This document shows positions 14,172 through 24,365 of a DNA stretch of 64,000 nt, piece after piece. This DNA is from Modestobacter sp. VKM Ac-2982. GTDB taxonomy: Bacteria > Actinomycetota > Actinomycetes > Mycobacteriales > Geodermatophilaceae. The notes beneath the pieces were generated by a model that was given only the letters and a program-made list of their open reading frames with translations, was not told the DNA's origin and did not search any database. Where the stretch lies: the NCBI RefSeq assembly GCF_026967935.1, contig NZ_JAPVBL010000001.1, positions 850,082 to 914,081 of the forward strand. Reading direction: 5' to 3'. Position numbers and translations under genes: made by a program. Numbering within the stretch: position 1 is the first letter of the stretch; each line of letters starts with the position of its first letter.

Positions 14172-14588
14172 GTGCTCATCCCGCGTCGGGTCAAGCACCG
14201 CAAGCAGCACCACCCCGACCGCACTGGCCGGGCCAAGGGCGGCACCGCGATCAACTTCGGTGACTTCGCGATCCAGGCTCTCGAGCCGGCCTACGTGACG
14301 AACCGGCAGATCGAGTCCGCTCGTATCGCCATGACCCGTCACATCAAGCGTGGCGGGAAGGTGTGGATCTCGATCTACCCCGACCGTCCGCTGACCAAGA
14401 AGCCGGCCGAGACCCGCATGGGTTCCGGCAAGGGCTCGCCCGAGTGGTGGGTGGCGAACGTCAAGCCCGGTCGGATCATGTTCGAGCTGTCGGGTGTCGA
14501 CGAGCCGGTGGCCCGCGAGGCCATGCGCCGCGCGATCCACAAGCTCCCCATGAAGTGCCGCTTCATCACTCGCGAAGGAGAGGTGTGA
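14172..14588 (+). CDS. rplP: 50S ribosomal protein L16
   Basis: 138 residues, GTG start, [17 protein letters not shown]. It contains [19 protein letters not shown], the L16 loop next to the A-site tRNA. Length normal. Three bases after rpsC; its TGA overlaps the rpmC start (TGATG). Confidence 0.98.
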   Translation: MLIPRRVKHRKQHHPDRTGRAKGGTAINFGDFAIQALEPAYVTNRQIESARIAMTRHIKRGGKVWISIYPDRPLTKKPAETRMGSGKGSPEWWVANVKPGRIMFELSGVDEPVAREAMRRAIHKLPMKCRFITREGEV

Positions 14589-14821
14589 TGGCCGCCGGCC
14601 TCACTGCGCCTGAGCTGCGCGAGCTGTCCGCCGACGAGCTGGCCACCCGGCTGCGCGAGTCGCGCGAAGAGCTGTTCAACCTGCGGTTCCAGGTGGCCAC
14701 CGGCCAGCTGGACAACAACCGGCGACTGCAGACCGTCCGCCGCGACATCGCCCGGATCTACACGATCATGCGCGAGCGCGAGCTCGGTCTCTCGGTCGCC
14801 CCGAACGAGGGTGTCGCATGA
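14588..14821 (+). CDS. rpmC: 50S ribosomal protein L29
   Basis: 77 residues starting [18 protein letters not shown], a two-helix L29 with [21 protein letters not shown] 14588 overlaps the rplP stop; GAAGGAG lies just upstream. L29 flanks the tunnel exit beside L23. ATGA overlap with rpsQ. Confidence 0.97.
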   Translation: MAAGLTAPELRELSADELATRLRESREELFNLRFQVATGQLDNNRRLQTVRRDIARIYTIMRERELGLSVAPNEGVA

Positions 14822-15123
14822 GCGAGGTCACGAACACCAGCACCGAGACCTCGACCGGGCCCGGCCTGGCCGGGCGTGGCTACCGCAAGGTCCGTGAGGG
14901 CCTGGTCGTCAGCGACAAGATGGACAAGACCATCGTCGTCGAGGTCGAGGACCGCGTGAAGCACGGGCTCTACGGCAAGGTCCTGCGCCGCACCAGCAAG
15001 CTGAAGGCGCACGACGAGCAGAACACCGCCGGCATCGGCGACCGGGTGCAGATCATGGAGACGCGCCCCACCTCCGCCACCAAGCGGTGGCGTCTGGTGT
15101 CGGTCGTGGAGAAGGCCAAGTAA
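14818..15123 (+). CDS. rpsQ: 30S ribosomal protein S17
   Basis: 101 residues. A ~20-residue Thr/Ser-rich N-terminal extension precedes the S17 core ([41 protein letters not shown]). Last gene of the S10 operon; a ~200-base gap with two hairpins follows. Confidence 0.97.
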   Translation: MSEVTNTSTETSTGPGLAGRGYRKVREGLVVSDKMDKTIVVEVEDRVKHGLYGKVLRRTSKLKAHDEQNTAGIGDRVQIMETRPTSATKRWRLVSVVEKAK

Positions 15124-15218
15124 GAAGTCGACAGCCGGCCCCTCGGGGTCGGTGAGCAGGGAGTACCCTGGACGACTGGCGCGCTCTTCGGTGCGCGCCA
15201 CATCCCGGAACCCGTGCA

Positions 15219-15253
15219 CGGACGCACCGGCGGCATCGCTGCCGGTGCGTCCG
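15219..15253 (+). other. Hairpin 1 in the rpsQ-rplN gap
   Basis: Perfect 13-bp stem (15219-15231 with 15241-15253) and 9-base loop, no U-tract. It lies at the S10/spc operon boundary and could be a terminator of the S10 operon or a leader structure of rplN. Confidence 0.5.
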
Positions 15254-15266
15254 CACGTGGGTACCG

Positions 15267-15298
15267 GACAGCCGGTTCACCGATCCGGTCCGGCTGTC
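15267..15298 (+). other. Hairpin 2 in the rpsQ-rplN gap, just before the rplN ribosome binding site
   Basis: 9-bp perfect stem (15267-15275 with 15290-15298) and 14-base loop. The rplN RBS (CAGGAGCAGGA, about 15310-15320) starts 12 bases later, so the element is positioned to affect translation initiation. No known r-protein-binding motif was recognised. Confidence 0.4.
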
Positions 15299-15322
15299 AC
15301 CACTCAGATTCAGGAGCAGGAA

Positions 15323-15691
15323 GTGATCCAGCAGGAGTCGCGGCTCAGGGTCGCCGACAACACCGGGGCCAAGGAGATCTTGTGCATCCGGGTGCTCGGT
15401 GGCTCGGGGCGTCGCTACGCGGGCATCGGTGACGTCATCGTCGCCACCGTCAAGGACGCGCTTCCGGGCGCAGGCGTCAAGAAGGGCGATGTGGTCAAGG
15501 CCGTCATCGTCCGCACGGTCAAGGAGCGCCGTCGTCCGGACGGTTCCTACATCCGCTTCGACGAGAACGCCGCGGTGATCATCCGCGACACCGGGGACCC
15601 GCGCGGTACGCGCATCTTCGGCCCGGTGGGCCGGGAACTGCGCGACAAGCGCTTCATGCGGATCATCTCGCTCGCTCCGGAGGTGTTGTGA
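15323..15691 (+). CDS. rplN: 50S ribosomal protein L14
   Basis: 122 residues, the exact usual length, starting [20 protein letters not shown] from GTG 15323; the open frame upstream is not L14. First gene of the spc operon. Contains [32 protein letters not shown] overlap with rplX. Confidence 0.97.
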   Translation: MIQQESRLRVADNTGAKEILCIRVLGGSGRRYAGIGDVIVATVKDALPGAGVKKGDVVKAVIVRTVKERRRPDGSYIRFDENAAVIIRDTGDPRGTRIFGPVGRELRDKRFMRIISLAPEVL

Positions 15692-16041
15692 TCATGGCTC
15701 AGCCGACGAGCGGGAAGACCCCGTCGATGAAGGTCAAGAAGGGCGACTCCGTCGTCGTCCTGGCCGGCAAGGACAAGGGTGCCAAGGGCCGCGTCATCGC
15801 GGCGTTCCCCCGGACCCAGAAGGTCTTGGTGGAGGGCATCGGCCGGGTGAAGAAGCACACCCGGATCAGCACCACCCAGCGCGGTGCCCAGCAGGGCGGG
15901 ATCGTCACGCAGGAGGCCGCCATCCACGTGAGCAACGTGATGGTGATCGACTCCGAGGACAAGCCGACCCGGGTCGGCTACCGCAAGGACGAGGAAGGCC
16001 GCAACATCCGGGTTTCGCGGCGCACCGGTAAGGACCTCTGA
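15688..16041 (+). CDS. rplX: 50S ribosomal protein L24
   Basis: 117 residues from GTG 15688, or 115 from ATG 15694. GGAGG (15679-15683) is 4 bases from the first and 10 from the second, so the start is undecided. The KOW motif ([21 protein letters not shown]) and the GRVKKHTR segment identify L24, an assembly initiator protein. Confidence 0.95.
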   Translation: MIMAQPTSGKTPSMKVKKGDSVVVLAGKDKGAKGRVIAAFPRTQKVLVEGIGRVKKHTRISTTQRGAQQGGIVTQEAAIHVSNVMVIDSEDKPTRVGYRKDEEGRNIRVSRRTGKDL

Positions 16042-16046
16042 ACACC

Positions 16047-16631
16047 ATGAGCGCACCCACCCGTGAGCTGCCCCGCATGCTGGCCCGGTACCGCGAGGAG
16101 ATCGCCCCGGCCCTGCAGTCCGAGTTCGGCTACCCCAACGTCATGCAGATCCCCGGTCTCGTGAAGATCGTGGTCAACATGGGCGTCGGCGAGGCCACCC
16201 GTGACGCCAAGTTGATGGACGGCGCGGTCCGCGACCTCACCGCCATCACCGGCCAGAAGCCCGCCGTCGTGCGGGCCCGCAAGTCGATCGCGCAGTTCAA
16301 GCTGCGCGAGGGCATGCCGATCGGCGCCAAGGTCACCCTCCGCGGCGACCGCATGTGGGAGTTCCTGGACCGGCTGCTCTCGCTGGCCCTGCCCCGCATC
16401 CGCGACTTCCGCGGCCTGAGCCCCAAGCAGTTCGACGGCCACGGCAACTACACGTTCGGTCTGACCGAGCAGTCGATGTTCCGCGAGATCGACGTCGACA
16501 GGATCGACCGGCCCCGGGGCATGGACATCACCCTGGTGACCACCGCCACCACCGACGAGGAGGGCCGGGAGCTGCTGTCGCGGCTCGGCTTCCCCTTCGC
16601 CGGCCAGACCGTCGTGAACACCACCCGCTGA
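16047..16631 (+). CDS. rplE: 50S ribosomal protein L5
   Basis: 194 residues, with [38 protein letters not shown] and the C-terminal NTTR. L5 binds 5S rRNA and contacts P-site tRNA. ATG is 5 bases after the rplX stop. Confidence 0.98.
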   Translation: MSAPTRELPRMLARYREEIAPALQSEFGYPNVMQIPGLVKIVVNMGVGEATRDAKLMDGAVRDLTAITGQKPAVVRARKSIAQFKLREGMPIGAKVTLRGDRMWEFLDRLLSLALPRIRDFRGLSPKQFDGHGNYTFGLTEQSMFREIDVDRIDRPRGMDITLVTTATTDEEGRELLSRLGFPFAGQTVVNTTR

Positions 16632-16663
16632 CGCGGTCTGCGTAGAAGGTAGGAGACCAAGAG

Positions 16664-16849
16664 ATGGCCAAGAAGGCCCTTGTCAACAAGGCGGCTCGCA
16701 CGCCGAAGTTCGCCGTCCGCGGCTACACCCGCTGCCAGCGGTGCGGTCGGCCCCACGCGGTCTTCCGCAAGTTCGGCCTGTGCCGGATCTGCCTGCGGGA
16801 GATGGCCCACGCCGGCGAGCTGCCCGGTGTGACCAAGTCCAGCTGGTAA
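16664..16849 (+). CDS. rpsN: 30S ribosomal protein S14, zinc-binding type Z
   Basis: 61 residues, the short zinc-ribbon (C+) form. Two CxxC pairs are seen: CQRCGRPH and CRICLRE. A zinc-free C- paralogue is usually encoded elsewhere and used under zinc starvation, but none is in this window. The ORF starts [13 protein letters not shown]. Confidence 0.97.
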   Translation: MAKKALVNKAARTPKFAVRGYTRCQRCGRPHAVFRKFGLCRICLREMAHAGELPGVTKSSW

Positions 16850-16861
16850 CAGACGCAGTAC

Positions 16862-16885
16862 GGCCCGCCCCGCACGGGGCGGGCC
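16862..16885 (+). terminator. GC-only hairpin between rpsN and rpsH
   Basis: Perfect 10-bp stem (16862-16871 with 16876-16885) and GCAC loop, 12 bases after the rpsN stop. Terminator-like but without U-tract, in an unusually long 133-base gap inside the spc operon. It may be a partial terminator or mRNA-stability element. Confidence 0.5.
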
Positions 16886-16982
16886 ACTCGCTCCCGGGCA
16901 CGCCCCGGAGCACAACCCACGTCGCCGAGAGGCCCGCGCACGACAGCGTGCGGAACCGCGGCGAGAGAGGCACGACGTACCC

Positions 16983-17393
16983 ATGACGATGACCGACCCG
17001 ATCGCGGACATGCTCACGCGGATCCGCAACGCCAACCAGGCGTACCACGACGCCGCGGCCATGCCGTCGTCGAAGCTCAAGACGAAGGTCGCCGCGATCC
17101 TCCAGCAGGAGGGCTACATCGGCGGCTGGACCGTCAACGACGTCGAGGTCGAAGGCCACGTCCGCAAGGAGCTCGTGGTCTCCCTCAAGTACGGCCCCAA
17201 CCGCGAGCGCAGCATCGCCGGTGTCCGTCGGGTCTCCAAGCCCGGCCTGCGTGTCTACGCGAAGTCGACCGCCCTGCCCAAGGTCCTGGGCGGCCTCGGG
17301 GTGGCGATCATCTCCACCTCCACCGGGCTGCTGACCGACAAGCAGGCGAACAAGAAGGGCGTGGGTGGGGAAGTCCTCGCCTACGTCTGGTAA
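16983..17393 (+). CDS. rpsH: 30S ribosomal protein S8
   Basis: 136 residues, [20 protein letters not shown]; the second Met (16989) is an alternative start. The C-terminal [26 protein letters not shown] is standard. S8 is a central-domain binder and in E. coli the spc operon autoregulator. Whether S8 acts similarly here is not shown. Confidence 0.98.
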   Translation: MTMTDPIADMLTRIRNANQAYHDAAAMPSSKLKTKVAAILQQEGYIGGWTVNDVEVEGHVRKELVVSLKYGPNRERSIAGVRRVSKPGLRVYAKSTALPKVLGGLGVAIISTSTGLLTDKQANKKGVGGEVLAYVW

Positions 17394-17408
17394 GAGGAGC
17401 GAGCAGAC

Positions 17409-17948
17409 ATGTCACGGATCGGACGACTCCCGATTCCGGTGCCGAGCGGGGTTGACGTCGCCATCGACGGGCGAACGGTCAACGTCTCCGGGCCGAAGGG
17501 GAAGCTCAGCCACACGGTGGCCGCTCCCATCACCGTCGAGCGCGGTGAGGACGGGACCCTGCTGGTGCAGCGTCCCAACGACGAGCGAGAGTCCCGTGCC
17601 CTGCACGGCCTCTCGCGGTCGCTCATCGCCAACATGATCACCGGCGTCACCCAGGGGTACGAGAAGACCCTGGAGATCGTCGGCGTCGGCTACCGCGTGC
17701 AGGCCCGCGGGTCGGACCTCGAGTTCGCCCTCGGTTTCAGCCACCCGGTGCTGGTCAAGGCCCCTGAGGGGATCGCCTTCACCGTCGAGGCCCCCACTCG
17801 CCTGCGGGTGAGCGGGATCGACAAGCAGCAGGTCGGCGAGGTCTCCGCCAAGATCCGCAAGATCCGTCGCCCCGACCCGTACAAGGGCAAGGGCGTGCGG
17901 TACCAGGGCGAGGTCGTCAAGCGCAAGGTCGGGAAGACGGGCAAGTGA
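17409..17948 (+). CDS. rplF: 50S ribosomal protein L6
   Basis: 179 residues, [15 protein letters not shown], two-domain L6 with the C-terminal signature [25 protein letters not shown]. Length normal. Sixteen bases after rpsH with GAGGAG RBS. Overlaps rplR by one base (TGATG). Confidence 0.98.
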   Translation: MSRIGRLPIPVPSGVDVAIDGRTVNVSGPKGKLSHTVAAPITVERGEDGTLLVQRPNDERESRALHGLSRSLIANMITGVTQGYEKTLEIVGVGYRVQARGSDLEFALGFSHPVLVKAPEGIAFTVEAPTRLRVSGIDKQQVGEVSAKIRKIRRPDPYKGKGVRYQGEVVKRKVGKTGK

Positions 17949-18364
17949 TGGCACAGGCAGCCAAGACCGAGAAGGGTGTCCGGGTGCACAAGCCCGTCGG
18001 CACCGACGTCAGCACTGCGCGCCGCGTCTCGCGGCTGCGCCGGCACAACCGTCTCCGCAAGCGCGTCGGCGGCACGCCGGAGCGCCCGCGCCTGGTGGTC
18101 AAGCGCAGCTCGCGGCACATCCACGTCCAGGTGGTCGACGACACGGTGGGCCGTACCCTGGCCAGTGCGTCGACCATGGACGCCAGCCTGAAGGGCGCCG
18201 AGGGCGACAAGTCCGCCCTCGCCCGTCAGGTCGGTGCCCTGGTCGCGGAGCGTGCCAAGGCCGCCGGGATCGCCGCCGTCGTCTTCGACCGCGGTGGCAA
18301 CCGGTACGCCGGGCGCATCGCCGCCCTGGCGGACGGCGCCCGCGAAGGCGGGCTGGACTTCTGA
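17948..18364 (+). CDS. rplR: 50S ribosomal protein L18
   Basis: 138 residues from ATG 17948 (an in-frame GTG lies at 17945). Basic N-terminus, then [21 protein letters not shown] and the C-terminal [30 protein letters not shown]18 binds 5S rRNA. The N-terminus is about 15 residues longer than the shortest forms. Confidence 0.96.
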   Translation: MAQAAKTEKGVRVHKPVGTDVSTARRVSRLRRHNRLRKRVGGTPERPRLVVKRSSRHIHVQVVDDTVGRTLASASTMDASLKGAEGDKSALARQVGALVAERAKAAGIAAVVFDRGGNRYAGRIAALADGAREGGLDF

Positions 18365-18401
18365 TGAGCACCATCACTGAGCAGATCGAGAGGGACGTCT
18401 G

Positions 18402-19043
18402 ATGCCAGGACCACAGCGACGCGGCGGTGGCGCCGGCGGGACGGGTGGCCCCGGCGGTGCCGGCGGCGGCAACGACCGCCGTGACCGCCGCGACGGCGGC
18501 CGCGGCCCCGGTGGCGGTACCGCCGAGAAGAGCCAGTTCATCGAGCGCGTGGTGGCCATCAACCGCGTGTCCAAGGTCGTCAAGGGTGGTCGGCGCTTCA
18601 GCTTCACCGCGCTGGTCATCGTGGGCGACGGCAACGGCACCGTGGGTGTCGGCTACGGCAAGGCCAAGGAGGTGCCCGCGGCGATCGCCAAGGGCGTCGA
18701 GGAGGCCAAGAAGCACTTCTACAAGGTGCCTCGCATCGCCAGCACCATCCCGCACCCGGTGCAGGGTGAGGCGGCTGCCGGTGTCGTGCTGCTGAAGCCG
18801 GCCAGCCCGGGTACCGGTGTCATCGCCGGTGGTCCGGTGCGCGCCGTGCTGGAGTGCGCCGGCATCCACGACATCCTGTCCAAGAGCCTCGGGTCCTCGA
18901 ACCCGATCAACATCGTCCACGCGACCATGCAGGCGCTGAAGGACCTCGTCCGTCCCGAGGAGATCGCGGCTCGCCGCGGTCTGCCCCTGGAGGACGTCGC
19001 CCCGGCCGCGATGCTGCGTGCGCGGGCCGGTCAGGGGGTCTGA
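18402..19043 (+). CDS. rpsE: 30S ribosomal protein S5, with Gly-rich N-terminal extension
   Basis: 213 residues compared with ~166 in E. coli. The first ~45 residues are Gly/Arg/Asp-rich ([20 protein letters not shown]). The core has [40 protein letters not shown] and [17 protein letters not shown]5 acts in decoding fidelity at the mRNA entry site. Confidence 0.97.
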   Translation: MPGPQRRGGGAGGTGGPGGAGGGNDRRDRRDGGRGPGGGTAEKSQFIERVVAINRVSKVVKGGRRFSFTALVIVGDGNGTVGVGYGKAKEVPAAIAKGVEEAKKHFYKVPRIASTIPHPVQGEAAAGVVLLKPASPGTGVIAGGPVRAVLECAGIHDILSKSLGSSNPINIVHATMQALKDLVRPEEIAARRGLPLEDVAPAAMLRARAGQGV

Positions 19044-19044
19044 G

Positions 19045-19227
19045 ATGGCTCAGCTGAAGGTCACCCAGGTCAAGTCGGCCATCGGCACCAAGCCGAACCA
19101 GCGTCAGACGCTGCGTTCGCTCGGGCTGAAGCGGATCCACGACTCGGTCGTCCAGGAGGACCGTCCCGAGATCCGCGGGATGGTCGCGACGGTGCCGCAC
19201 CTGGTCGCCGTCGAAGAGATCGTCTGA
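19045..19227 (+). CDS. rpmD: 50S ribosomal protein L30
   Basis: 60 residues, [23 protein letters not shown], the normal L30 size. ATG 19045 follows the rpsE stop by one base; the nine codons upstream in the same frame belong to rpsE sequence. Confidence 0.97.
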   Translation: MAQLKVTQVKSAIGTKPNQRQTLRSLGLKRIHDSVVQEDRPEIRGMVATVPHLVAVEEIV

Positions 19228-19252
19228 GCGTCGGACGAGAAGGAACACTGAC

Positions 19253-19696
19253 ATGACTCTCAAGGTCCACCACCTGCGTCCGGCCCCGGGCGCCCACACC
19301 AAGAAGACCCGCGTGGGTCGCGGTGAGGGCTCCAAGGGCAAGACGGCCGGTCGCGGCACCAAGGGCTCCGGCGCTCGCGTGCAGGTCTCGGCCCGCTTCG
19401 AGGGTGGCCAGACCCCCCTCTTCATGCGACTGCCGAAGCTCTCTGGCTTCAAGAACAACAACAAGGTCGTCTTCCAGGTCGTCAACCTGGACCGGATCGC
19501 CTCCCTGTTCCCGCAGGGCGGGACCATCGACCCGGGGACGCTGGCCGACGCCGGCGCCATCCGGCGGGGTCAGCCGGTCAAGGTCCTCGGTACCGGCGAG
19601 CTGGGCGGGGTGAAGGTCGACGTGCAGGCGCACGCCTTCTCGAAGTCCGCCCAGGAGAAGATCGGCGCTGCCGGGGGCAGCACCACCCAGATCTGA
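19253..19696 (+). CDS. rplO: 50S ribosomal protein L15
   Basis: 147 residues, [35 protein letters not shown], the glycine-rich L15 N-terminus, then [16 protein letters not shown] and [21 protein letters not shown] terminator follows, so the spc operon ends here and secY is separately promoted. Confidence 0.98.
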   Translation: MTLKVHHLRPAPGAHTKKTRVGRGEGSKGKTAGRGTKGSGARVQVSARFEGGQTPLFMRLPKLSGFKNNNKVVFQVVNLDRIASLFPQGGTIDPGTLADAGAIRRGQPVKVLGTGELGGVKVDVQAHAFSKSAQEKIGAAGGSTTQI

Positions 19697-19701
19697 CCGC
19701 C

Positions 19702-19754
19702 GACGGCCCCCGGGGCGCGCACCCGAGCAGGGTGACTGCGCCCCGGGGGCCGTC
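19702..19754 (+). terminator. Terminator between rplO and secY
   Basis: Perfect 16-bp stem (19702-19717 with 19739-19754). The 21-base loop contains a further 5-bp stem (CACCC/GGGTG). It starts six bases after the rplO stop. Confidence 0.85.
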
Positions 19755-19892
19755 TGCTGTCCGGTCGTGGACCGGGCTGCGCCACACTCGTCCAGGTCCG
19801 CCGGACCCCGCTCTCGTCGTCCCCGTGGGACGGTGGCGGTGGGGATGTCGGCCGACGTTGATAACCTCACACGACCAACTCGGGGAGGGCAC

Positions 19893-21203
19893 GTGCTGCA
19901 GGCGTTCGCCGCGGCGTTCCGGACGCCAGATCTCCGGCGCAAGCTGCTGTTCTCCCTGGCGCTGATCGCCGTCTACCGGCTCGGCGCCAGCGTCCCGGGG
20001 CCAGGTGTGTCCACCGAGGCGATCAACAGCTGTCTGGACCTGGCTGCGGCCTCCGACCAGCGCGACGTCTACTCGCTGGTCAACCTCTTCTCCGGCGGGG
20101 CGCTGCTCCGGCTGTCGGTCTTCGCGCTCGGCATCATGCCGTACATCACCGCGAGCATCATCGTCCAGCTCCTGGTCGTGGTCATCCCGCGGTTCGAGCA
20201 GCTGAAGAAGGAAGGGCAATCGGGTCAGGCCAAGCTGACCCAGTACACCCGGTACCTGACGATCGCACTCGCCGTGCTGCAGAGCACCGGGATCATCGCC
20301 CTGGCCCGCAGTGGCCAGCTCTTCCCGAACTGCCCGCAGGACATCATCCCGTCGGACTCCGTGTGGACGACGGTCATCCTCGTCATCACCTTGACCGCCG
20401 GCACCGCCGTGATCATGTGGCTGGGCGAGCTCCTCACGGAGAAGGGGATCGGCAACGGCATGTCCGTGCTGATCTTCACCTCGATCGCCGCCCGGATCCC
20501 GGCCGAGGGTGGCGCGATCCTGCAGACCCGCGGCGCCTTCATCTTCGCCGTCGTCTGCGTGTTCGCCCTCGTCGTCATCGCCTCGGTGGTCTACGTCGAA
20601 CAGGCGCAACGCCGCATCCCGGTGCAGTACGCCAAGCGGATGGTCGGCCGCCGGATGTACGGCGGGACGTCGACGTACCTGCCGCTGAAGGTGAACCAGG
20701 CCGGCGTCATCCCGGTCATCTTCGCCTCGTCGCTGCTCTACCTGCCCCAGCTGCTCAGCCAGCTGCAGAGCGACTCCAGCGGTCCGGTCCGCAGGTTCTT
20801 CGAGAACTACGTGATCAACCAGAGCAGCCCGGTGCACATCGCCATCTACTTCGGGCTGATCATCTTCTTCACGTACTTCTACGTGTCGATCACGTTCAAC
20901 CCCGAAGAGCGGGCCGACGACATGAAGCGCTACGGCGGCTTCATCCCGGGCATCCGCCCCGGTCGACCCACAGCCGAGTACCTGCAGTACGTGCTGTCCC
21001 GGATCACCCTGCCCGGGTCGATCTACCTCGGGTTGGTGGCGGTGCTGCCCAACCTGTTCCTCTCGATCACCCAAGAGGGGCAGAACCAGAACTTCCCGTT
21101 CGGCGGGACCGCGGTGCTGATCATGGTGGGAGTGGGCTTGGAGACGGTGAAGCAGATCGAGACGCAGCTCAACCAGCGCAGCTATGAAGGGTTCCTCCGC
21201 TGA
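19893..21203 (+). CDS. secY: Protein translocase subunit SecY
   Basis: 436 residues, ten-helix channel of the Sec translocon. GTG 19893 ([18 protein letters not shown]) follows GGGGAGGG and fits family length; the open frame from 19767 adds no SecY sequence. Landmarks: [14 protein letters not shown] (TM2), [15 protein letters not shown] (TM4), [22 protein letters not shown] (loop C5). Overlaps adk by one base (TGATG). Confidence 0.97.
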   Translation: MLQAFAAAFRTPDLRRKLLFSLALIAVYRLGASVPGPGVSTEAINSCLDLAAASDQRDVYSLVNLFSGGALLRLSVFALGIMPYITASIIVQLLVVVIPRFEQLKKEGQSGQAKLTQYTRYLTIALAVLQSTGIIALARSGQLFPNCPQDIIPSDSVWTTVILVITLTAGTAVIMWLGELLTEKGIGNGMSVLIFTSIAARIPAEGGAILQTRGAFIFAVVCVFALVVIASVVYVEQAQRRIPVQYAKRMVGRRMYGGTSTYLPLKVNQAGVIPVIFASSLLYLPQLLSQLQSDSSGPVRRFFENYVINQSSPVHIAIYFGLIIFFTYFYVSITFNPEERADDMKRYGGFIPGIRPGRPTAEYLQYVLSRITLPGSIYLGLVAVLPNLFLSITQEGQNQNFPFGGTAVLIMVGVGLETVKQIETQLNQRSYEGFLR

Positions 21204-21823
21204 TGCGCGTCGTGCTGCTGGGCCCTCCCGGGGCGGGCAAGGGGACCCAGGCCCAGGTCATCGCCGCTCGGCTGGGTGTGCCGGCGATCTCGACGGGCGA
21301 CATCTTCCGCGCCAACGTCACCAGTCAGACCGACCTGGGCAAGCAGGCCAAGGCGTACATGGACGCCGGTGACCTGGTGCCCGACGTGATCACCGTCGCG
21401 ATGGTCTCCGATCGACTGGCCGAGCCCGACGCCAAGGCGGGCTTCCTGCTCGACGGCTTCCCGCGCACCATCGCCCAGGCCGAACAGCTGCGTGACTCGC
21501 TGGCGGAGATGGGTCACCGGCTCGACCGCTGCCTGGAGCTCGTCGTCGACGAGGACGAACTCGTACGCCGGCTCTCCGGCCGGCGGGTGGTGGTCGACGG
21601 CGAGATGGTCCAGCGGGACGACGACAAGCCCGAGACCGTGCGGCACCGGCTCGAGGTCTACCGGGAACAGACCGCGCCGTTGGCCGGGTTCTACGAAGAG
21701 GTCGGGCTGCTCAGCCGGATCGACGCCATCGGGGAGATCGACGAGGTCACCCGACGCGCCCTGGAGGCACTGGGTGCCGATGAGGCGCTGGACGACGAGC
21801 CCGACGACGAGTCCGGGCGCTGA
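21203..21823 (+). CDS. adk: Adenylate kinase, short-LID form
   Basis: 206 residues, catalyses ATP + AMP to 2 ADP. P-loop [11 protein letters not shown], the AMP-site segment [10 protein letters not shown] and [13 protein letters not shown] are clear. The LID is short (about [21 protein letters not shown]) and has no zinc Cys set, unlike long-LID Gram-positive enzymes. The C-terminal ~15 residues are acidic. It sits in the usual secY-adk-map order. Confidence 0.97.
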   Translation: MRVVLLGPPGAGKGTQAQVIAARLGVPAISTGDIFRANVTSQTDLGKQAKAYMDAGDLVPDVITVAMVSDRLAEPDAKAGFLLDGFPRTIAQAEQLRDSLAEMGHRLDRCLELVVDEDELVRRLSGRRVVVDGEMVQRDDDKPETVRHRLEVYREQTAPLAGFYEEVGLLSRIDAIGEIDEVTRRALEALGADEALDDEPDDESGR

Positions 21824-21904
21824 CCCAGCGAGGTCGTGGTGCACGGTGACCGCGGAGCTGGCTGGGCGTCCTGGCTGCCGCTGTTCGCGAAGTGGAGTGG
21901 ACGC

Positions 21905-22708
21905 ATGATCCAGATCAAGACGGCCCACGAGATCGAGCTCATGCGCGCCTCCGGCCTGGTCACCGCCGGGGCCCTCAAGGCCGTGCGCGCTGCCGTCCGC
22001 CCCGGGGTGACCACCGGTGAGCTCGACGCGATCGCCGAGGACCACATCCGGTCGTCCGGCGCCGTGCCGAACTTCCTGGGCTACCACGGGTTCACCGGCA
22101 CCATCTGTGCGTCGATCAACGACGAGGTGGTCCACGGGATCCCGAACCCCGACCGGACGCTGGCCGAGGGCGACAACATCTCCATCGACTGCGGTGCCAT
22201 CCTCCAGGGCTGGCACAGCGACTCGGCGATCACCGTCTCCGTCGGCACGCCGTCCGCTGCGGACGTGGCCCTCCTGGAGGTCACCGAGCGCTCGATGTGG
22301 GCCGGGCTCGCGAAGGCCGTGGCCGGCGGCCGGCTGACCGACATCAGCCACGCCGTCGAGGAGTCGATCACCGCGCACGAGCACCGGTACGGGATCGTCG
22401 ACCACTACGGCGGTCACGGCATCGGCACCGAGATGCACCAGGACCCCCATGTCCTGAACTACGGGCGTGCGGGTCGCGGCCCGAAGCTCGTGCCCGGCCT
22501 CGCGCTCGCGATCGAGCCGATGGTCACCGTCGGCGACCCGGCCACCGTCGAGCTGGACGACGGCTGGACGGTCGTGACCAAGGACGGCTCCCGCGCCGCG
22601 CACTTCGAGCACAGCGTCGCCATCACGCCGGAGGGACCGTGGGTCCTGACGGCGGAGGACGGCGGCCTGGCCGGCCTCGCGCCCTTCGGGGTCACCCCCC
22701 GCTCCTGA
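21905..22708 (+). CDS. map: Methionine aminopeptidase, type I
   Basis: 267 residues, start ATG 21905 (MIQIKTAHEIELMRASG) with GGAG upstream; the frame is open from 21836 but that part is not conserved. The metal ligands of the pita-bread fold lie in SIDCGAILQGWHSDSAIT (two Asp), GHGIGTEMHQDP (His), AIEPMV (Glu) and FEHSVAI (Glu). It removes the initiator Met from nascent proteins. Not obviously extended with the SH3-binding segment of MapB. Confidence 0.95.
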   Translation: MIQIKTAHEIELMRASGLVTAGALKAVRAAVRPGVTTGELDAIAEDHIRSSGAVPNFLGYHGFTGTICASINDEVVHGIPNPDRTLAEGDNISIDCGAILQGWHSDSAITVSVGTPSAADVALLEVTERSMWAGLAKAVAGGRLTDISHAVEESITAHEHRYGIVDHYGGHGIGTEMHQDPHVLNYGRAGRGPKLVPGLALAIEPMVTVGDPATVELDDGWTVVTKDGSRAAHFEHSVAITPEGPWVLTAEDGGLAGLAPFGVTPRS

Positions 22709-22782
22709 CCGGTCTCCCTCCGGGGCACTCAGGGCGCTCGCCCACGCCCCGGGGGACGAGGGAACCGTCACCACGGCCCGGG

Positions 22783-22812
22783 TTGGAGCCCTGGTGCTGC
22801 GGGGAGTACAGT
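22783..22812 (+). promoter_or_regulatory. Probable promoter of the infA operon
   Basis: TTGGAG (22783-22788), 18-base spacer, TACAGT (22807-22812). The predicted leader to the infA GTG is about 180 bases. The 288-base map-infA gap holds no other gene. Confidence 0.6.
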
Positions 22813-22996
22813 GGCCGATGGCGTTCGCGCCGTCCGTCGTCGTGCTGTGGCCGTACGCCGCCGGACGCCCTCAGCGAGATCGCCCGCACGACCGCACCCG
22901 ACTCATCGGGTGCAGCCAGCAAGGAACCCCGCACCACCGCCCGTGTCATCAGGCATGGGCGCATGCAGTCTGATCGAACGAGGAGGCCGTGTAGGC

Positions 22997-23218
22997 GTGG
23001 CAAAGAAGGACGGGGCCATCGAGGTCGAGGGTCGTGTCGTCGAGCCGCTGCCCAACGCGATGTTCCGGGTCGAACTGCAGAACGGGCACCGGGTGCTCGC
23101 CCACATCAGCGGCAAGATGCGGCAGCACTACATCCGGATCCTGCCCGAGGACCGCGTGGTCGTGGAGCTCTCGCCCTACGACCTGACCCGCGGCCGCATC
23201 GTCTACCGCTACAAGTAA
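22997..23218 (+). CDS. infA: Translation initiation factor IF-1
   Basis: 73 residues, [25 protein letters not shown] fold, with [34 protein letters not shown] 22997 is chosen by family length and AGGAGG at 22981-22986; the frame is open from 22811 but without homology. IF-1 occupies the A site during initiation. Confidence 0.97.
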   Translation: MAKKDGAIEVEGRVVEPLPNAMFRVELQNGHRVLAHISGKMRQHYIRILPEDRVVVELSPYDLTRGRIVYRYK

Positions 23219-23291
23219 CCCGCTGCCGGTCCGGGTCCCACGCGTGGGTCCGGGGGTCGGCGCACGATCTACAGGAATGAGGGCGGCACCG

Positions 23292-23405
23292 GTGAAGGTC
23301 CAGCCGTCGGTGAAGAAGATCTGTGACAAGTGCAAGGTGATCCGCCGGCACGGCCGGGTCATGGTCATCTGCGAGAACGCCCGGCACAAGCAGCGCCAGG
23401 GCTGA
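23292..23405 (+). CDS. rpmJ: 50S ribosomal protein L36, zinc-binding type
   Basis: 37 residues starting [16 protein letters not shown] from GTG 23292, ending HKQRQG. Zinc ligands Cys11, Cys14, Cys27 and His32 are all present, so this is the C+ form. It lies between infA and rpsM as usual. A 12-base self-complementary hairpin sits in the infA-rpmJ gap. Confidence 0.96.
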   Translation: MKVQPSVKKICDKCKVIRRHGRVMVICENARHKQRQG

Positions 23406-23419
23406 GGGAGTACCTGACA

Positions 23420-23794
23420 ATGGCACGACTTGCTGGCGTCGACCTTCCCCGCGAGAAGCGGATGGAGATCGCGCTCACCTACATCTACGGGATCGGGCCC
23501 ACGTCGGCCAAGGCGACCCTGGCCGCAACGGGCGTCAGCCCGGACCTGCGGGCCAAGGACCTGACCGACGAGGACCTGCTCAAGCTGCGCGACTACATCG
23601 ACGAGCACTTCCGCGTCGAGGGTGATCTGCGCCGTGAGGTGGCTGCCGACATCCGCCGCAAGGTGGAGATCGGTTGCTACCAGGGCCTGCGGCACCGCCG
23701 CGGCCTGCCTGTGCACGGGCAGCGCACCAAGACGAACGCGCGCTCGAGCAAGGGCCCGCGCAAGACCATCGCGGGCAAGAAGAAGGCCCGCTGA
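23420..23794 (+). CDS. rpsM: 30S ribosomal protein S13
   Basis: 124 residues, [26 protein letters not shown], with [27 protein letters not shown] 23420 is the family start; the open frame from 23330 overlaps rpmJ. S13 bridges to the 50S subunit and touches P-site tRNA. Confidence 0.97.
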   Translation: MARLAGVDLPREKRMEIALTYIYGIGPTSAKATLAATGVSPDLRAKDLTDEDLLKLRDYIDEHFRVEGDLRREVAADIRRKVEIGCYQGLRHRRGLPVHGQRTKTNARSSKGPRKTIAGKKKAR

Positions 23795-23806
23795 TCTCAG
23801 CACCTC

Positions 23807-23849
23807 GGCGCACCGTCGCGGGTCCGTAGGGCCGGACCGGCGGTGCGCC
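23807..23849 (+). other. Hairpin in the rpsM-rpsK gap
   Basis: Outer 9-bp stem (23807-23815 with 23841-23849) and inner 6-bp stem (23821-23826 with 23833-23838). The gap is 128 bases, longer than the few bases often seen between rpsM and rpsK. Possible leader, attenuator or processing site. Confidence 0.45.
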
Positions 23850-23922
23850 TGAGCACGACCGTCCCCTCGGCTAGGACCGGGTGGGCGACCAGGCCACGAA
23901 CACAGACTCAGACCGGAGAGAG

Positions 23923-24330
23923 ATGCCTCCCAGGGCTCGCGCGGCAGCTGGCACCAAGAAGGTGCGCCGCAAGGAGAAGAAGAACGTCGCTCACGGCGCG
24001 GCGCACATCAAGAGCACCTTCAACAACACGATCGTGTCGATCACCGACCCCACGGGCAACGTGATCAGCTGGGCCTCGGCCGGGCACGTCGGGTTCAAGG
24101 GCTCCCGCAAGTCCACGCCGTTCGCGGCGCAGATGGCTGCGGAGAACGCCGCACGCAAGGCGCAGGAGCACGGCATGCGCAAGGTCGACGTCTTCGTGAA
24201 GGGCCCGGGCTCCGGTCGGGAGACCGCGATCCGCTCACTGCAGGCCACCGGCCTCGAAGTGGGTCAGATCCAGGACGTGACGCCTCAGCCGCACAACGGC
24301 TGCCGCCCCAAGAAGCGCCGCCGGGTCTGA
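23923..24330 (+). CDS. rpsK: 30S ribosomal protein S11
   Basis: 135 residues, start ATG 23923 ([20 protein letters not shown]) with GGAGAG just upstream; the longer frame from 23881 is rejected. Contains [20 protein letters not shown] and the C-terminal [16 protein letters not shown]11 lies on the 30S platform. Confidence 0.97.
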   Translation: MPPRARAAAGTKKVRRKEKKNVAHGAAHIKSTFNNTIVSITDPTGNVISWASAGHVGFKGSRKSTPFAAQMAAENAARKAQEHGMRKVDVFVKGPGSGRETAIRSLQATGLEVGQIQDVTPQPHNGCRPKKRRRV

Positions 24331-24365
24331 CCGGTCACTGACGAGACGAACTAGGAGTACCTGAC

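Noticed and set aside
16862..16885. True end of the spc operon at the rpsN-rpsH hairpin
   Set aside because: rpsH-rplF-rplR-rpsE-rpmD-rplO continue the conserved order, no promoter is visible before rpsH, so only partial termination is likely.
19755..19892. secY promoter at TAACCT (19862-19867)
   Set aside because: No -35-like sequence at the right spacing; a promoter must exist after the terminator, but I could not place it.
22811..22996. N-terminal extension of infA from 22811
   Set aside because: The extra 62 codons are not conserved, overlap the predicted promoter at 22783-22812, and the GTG at 22997 has an AGGAGG site.
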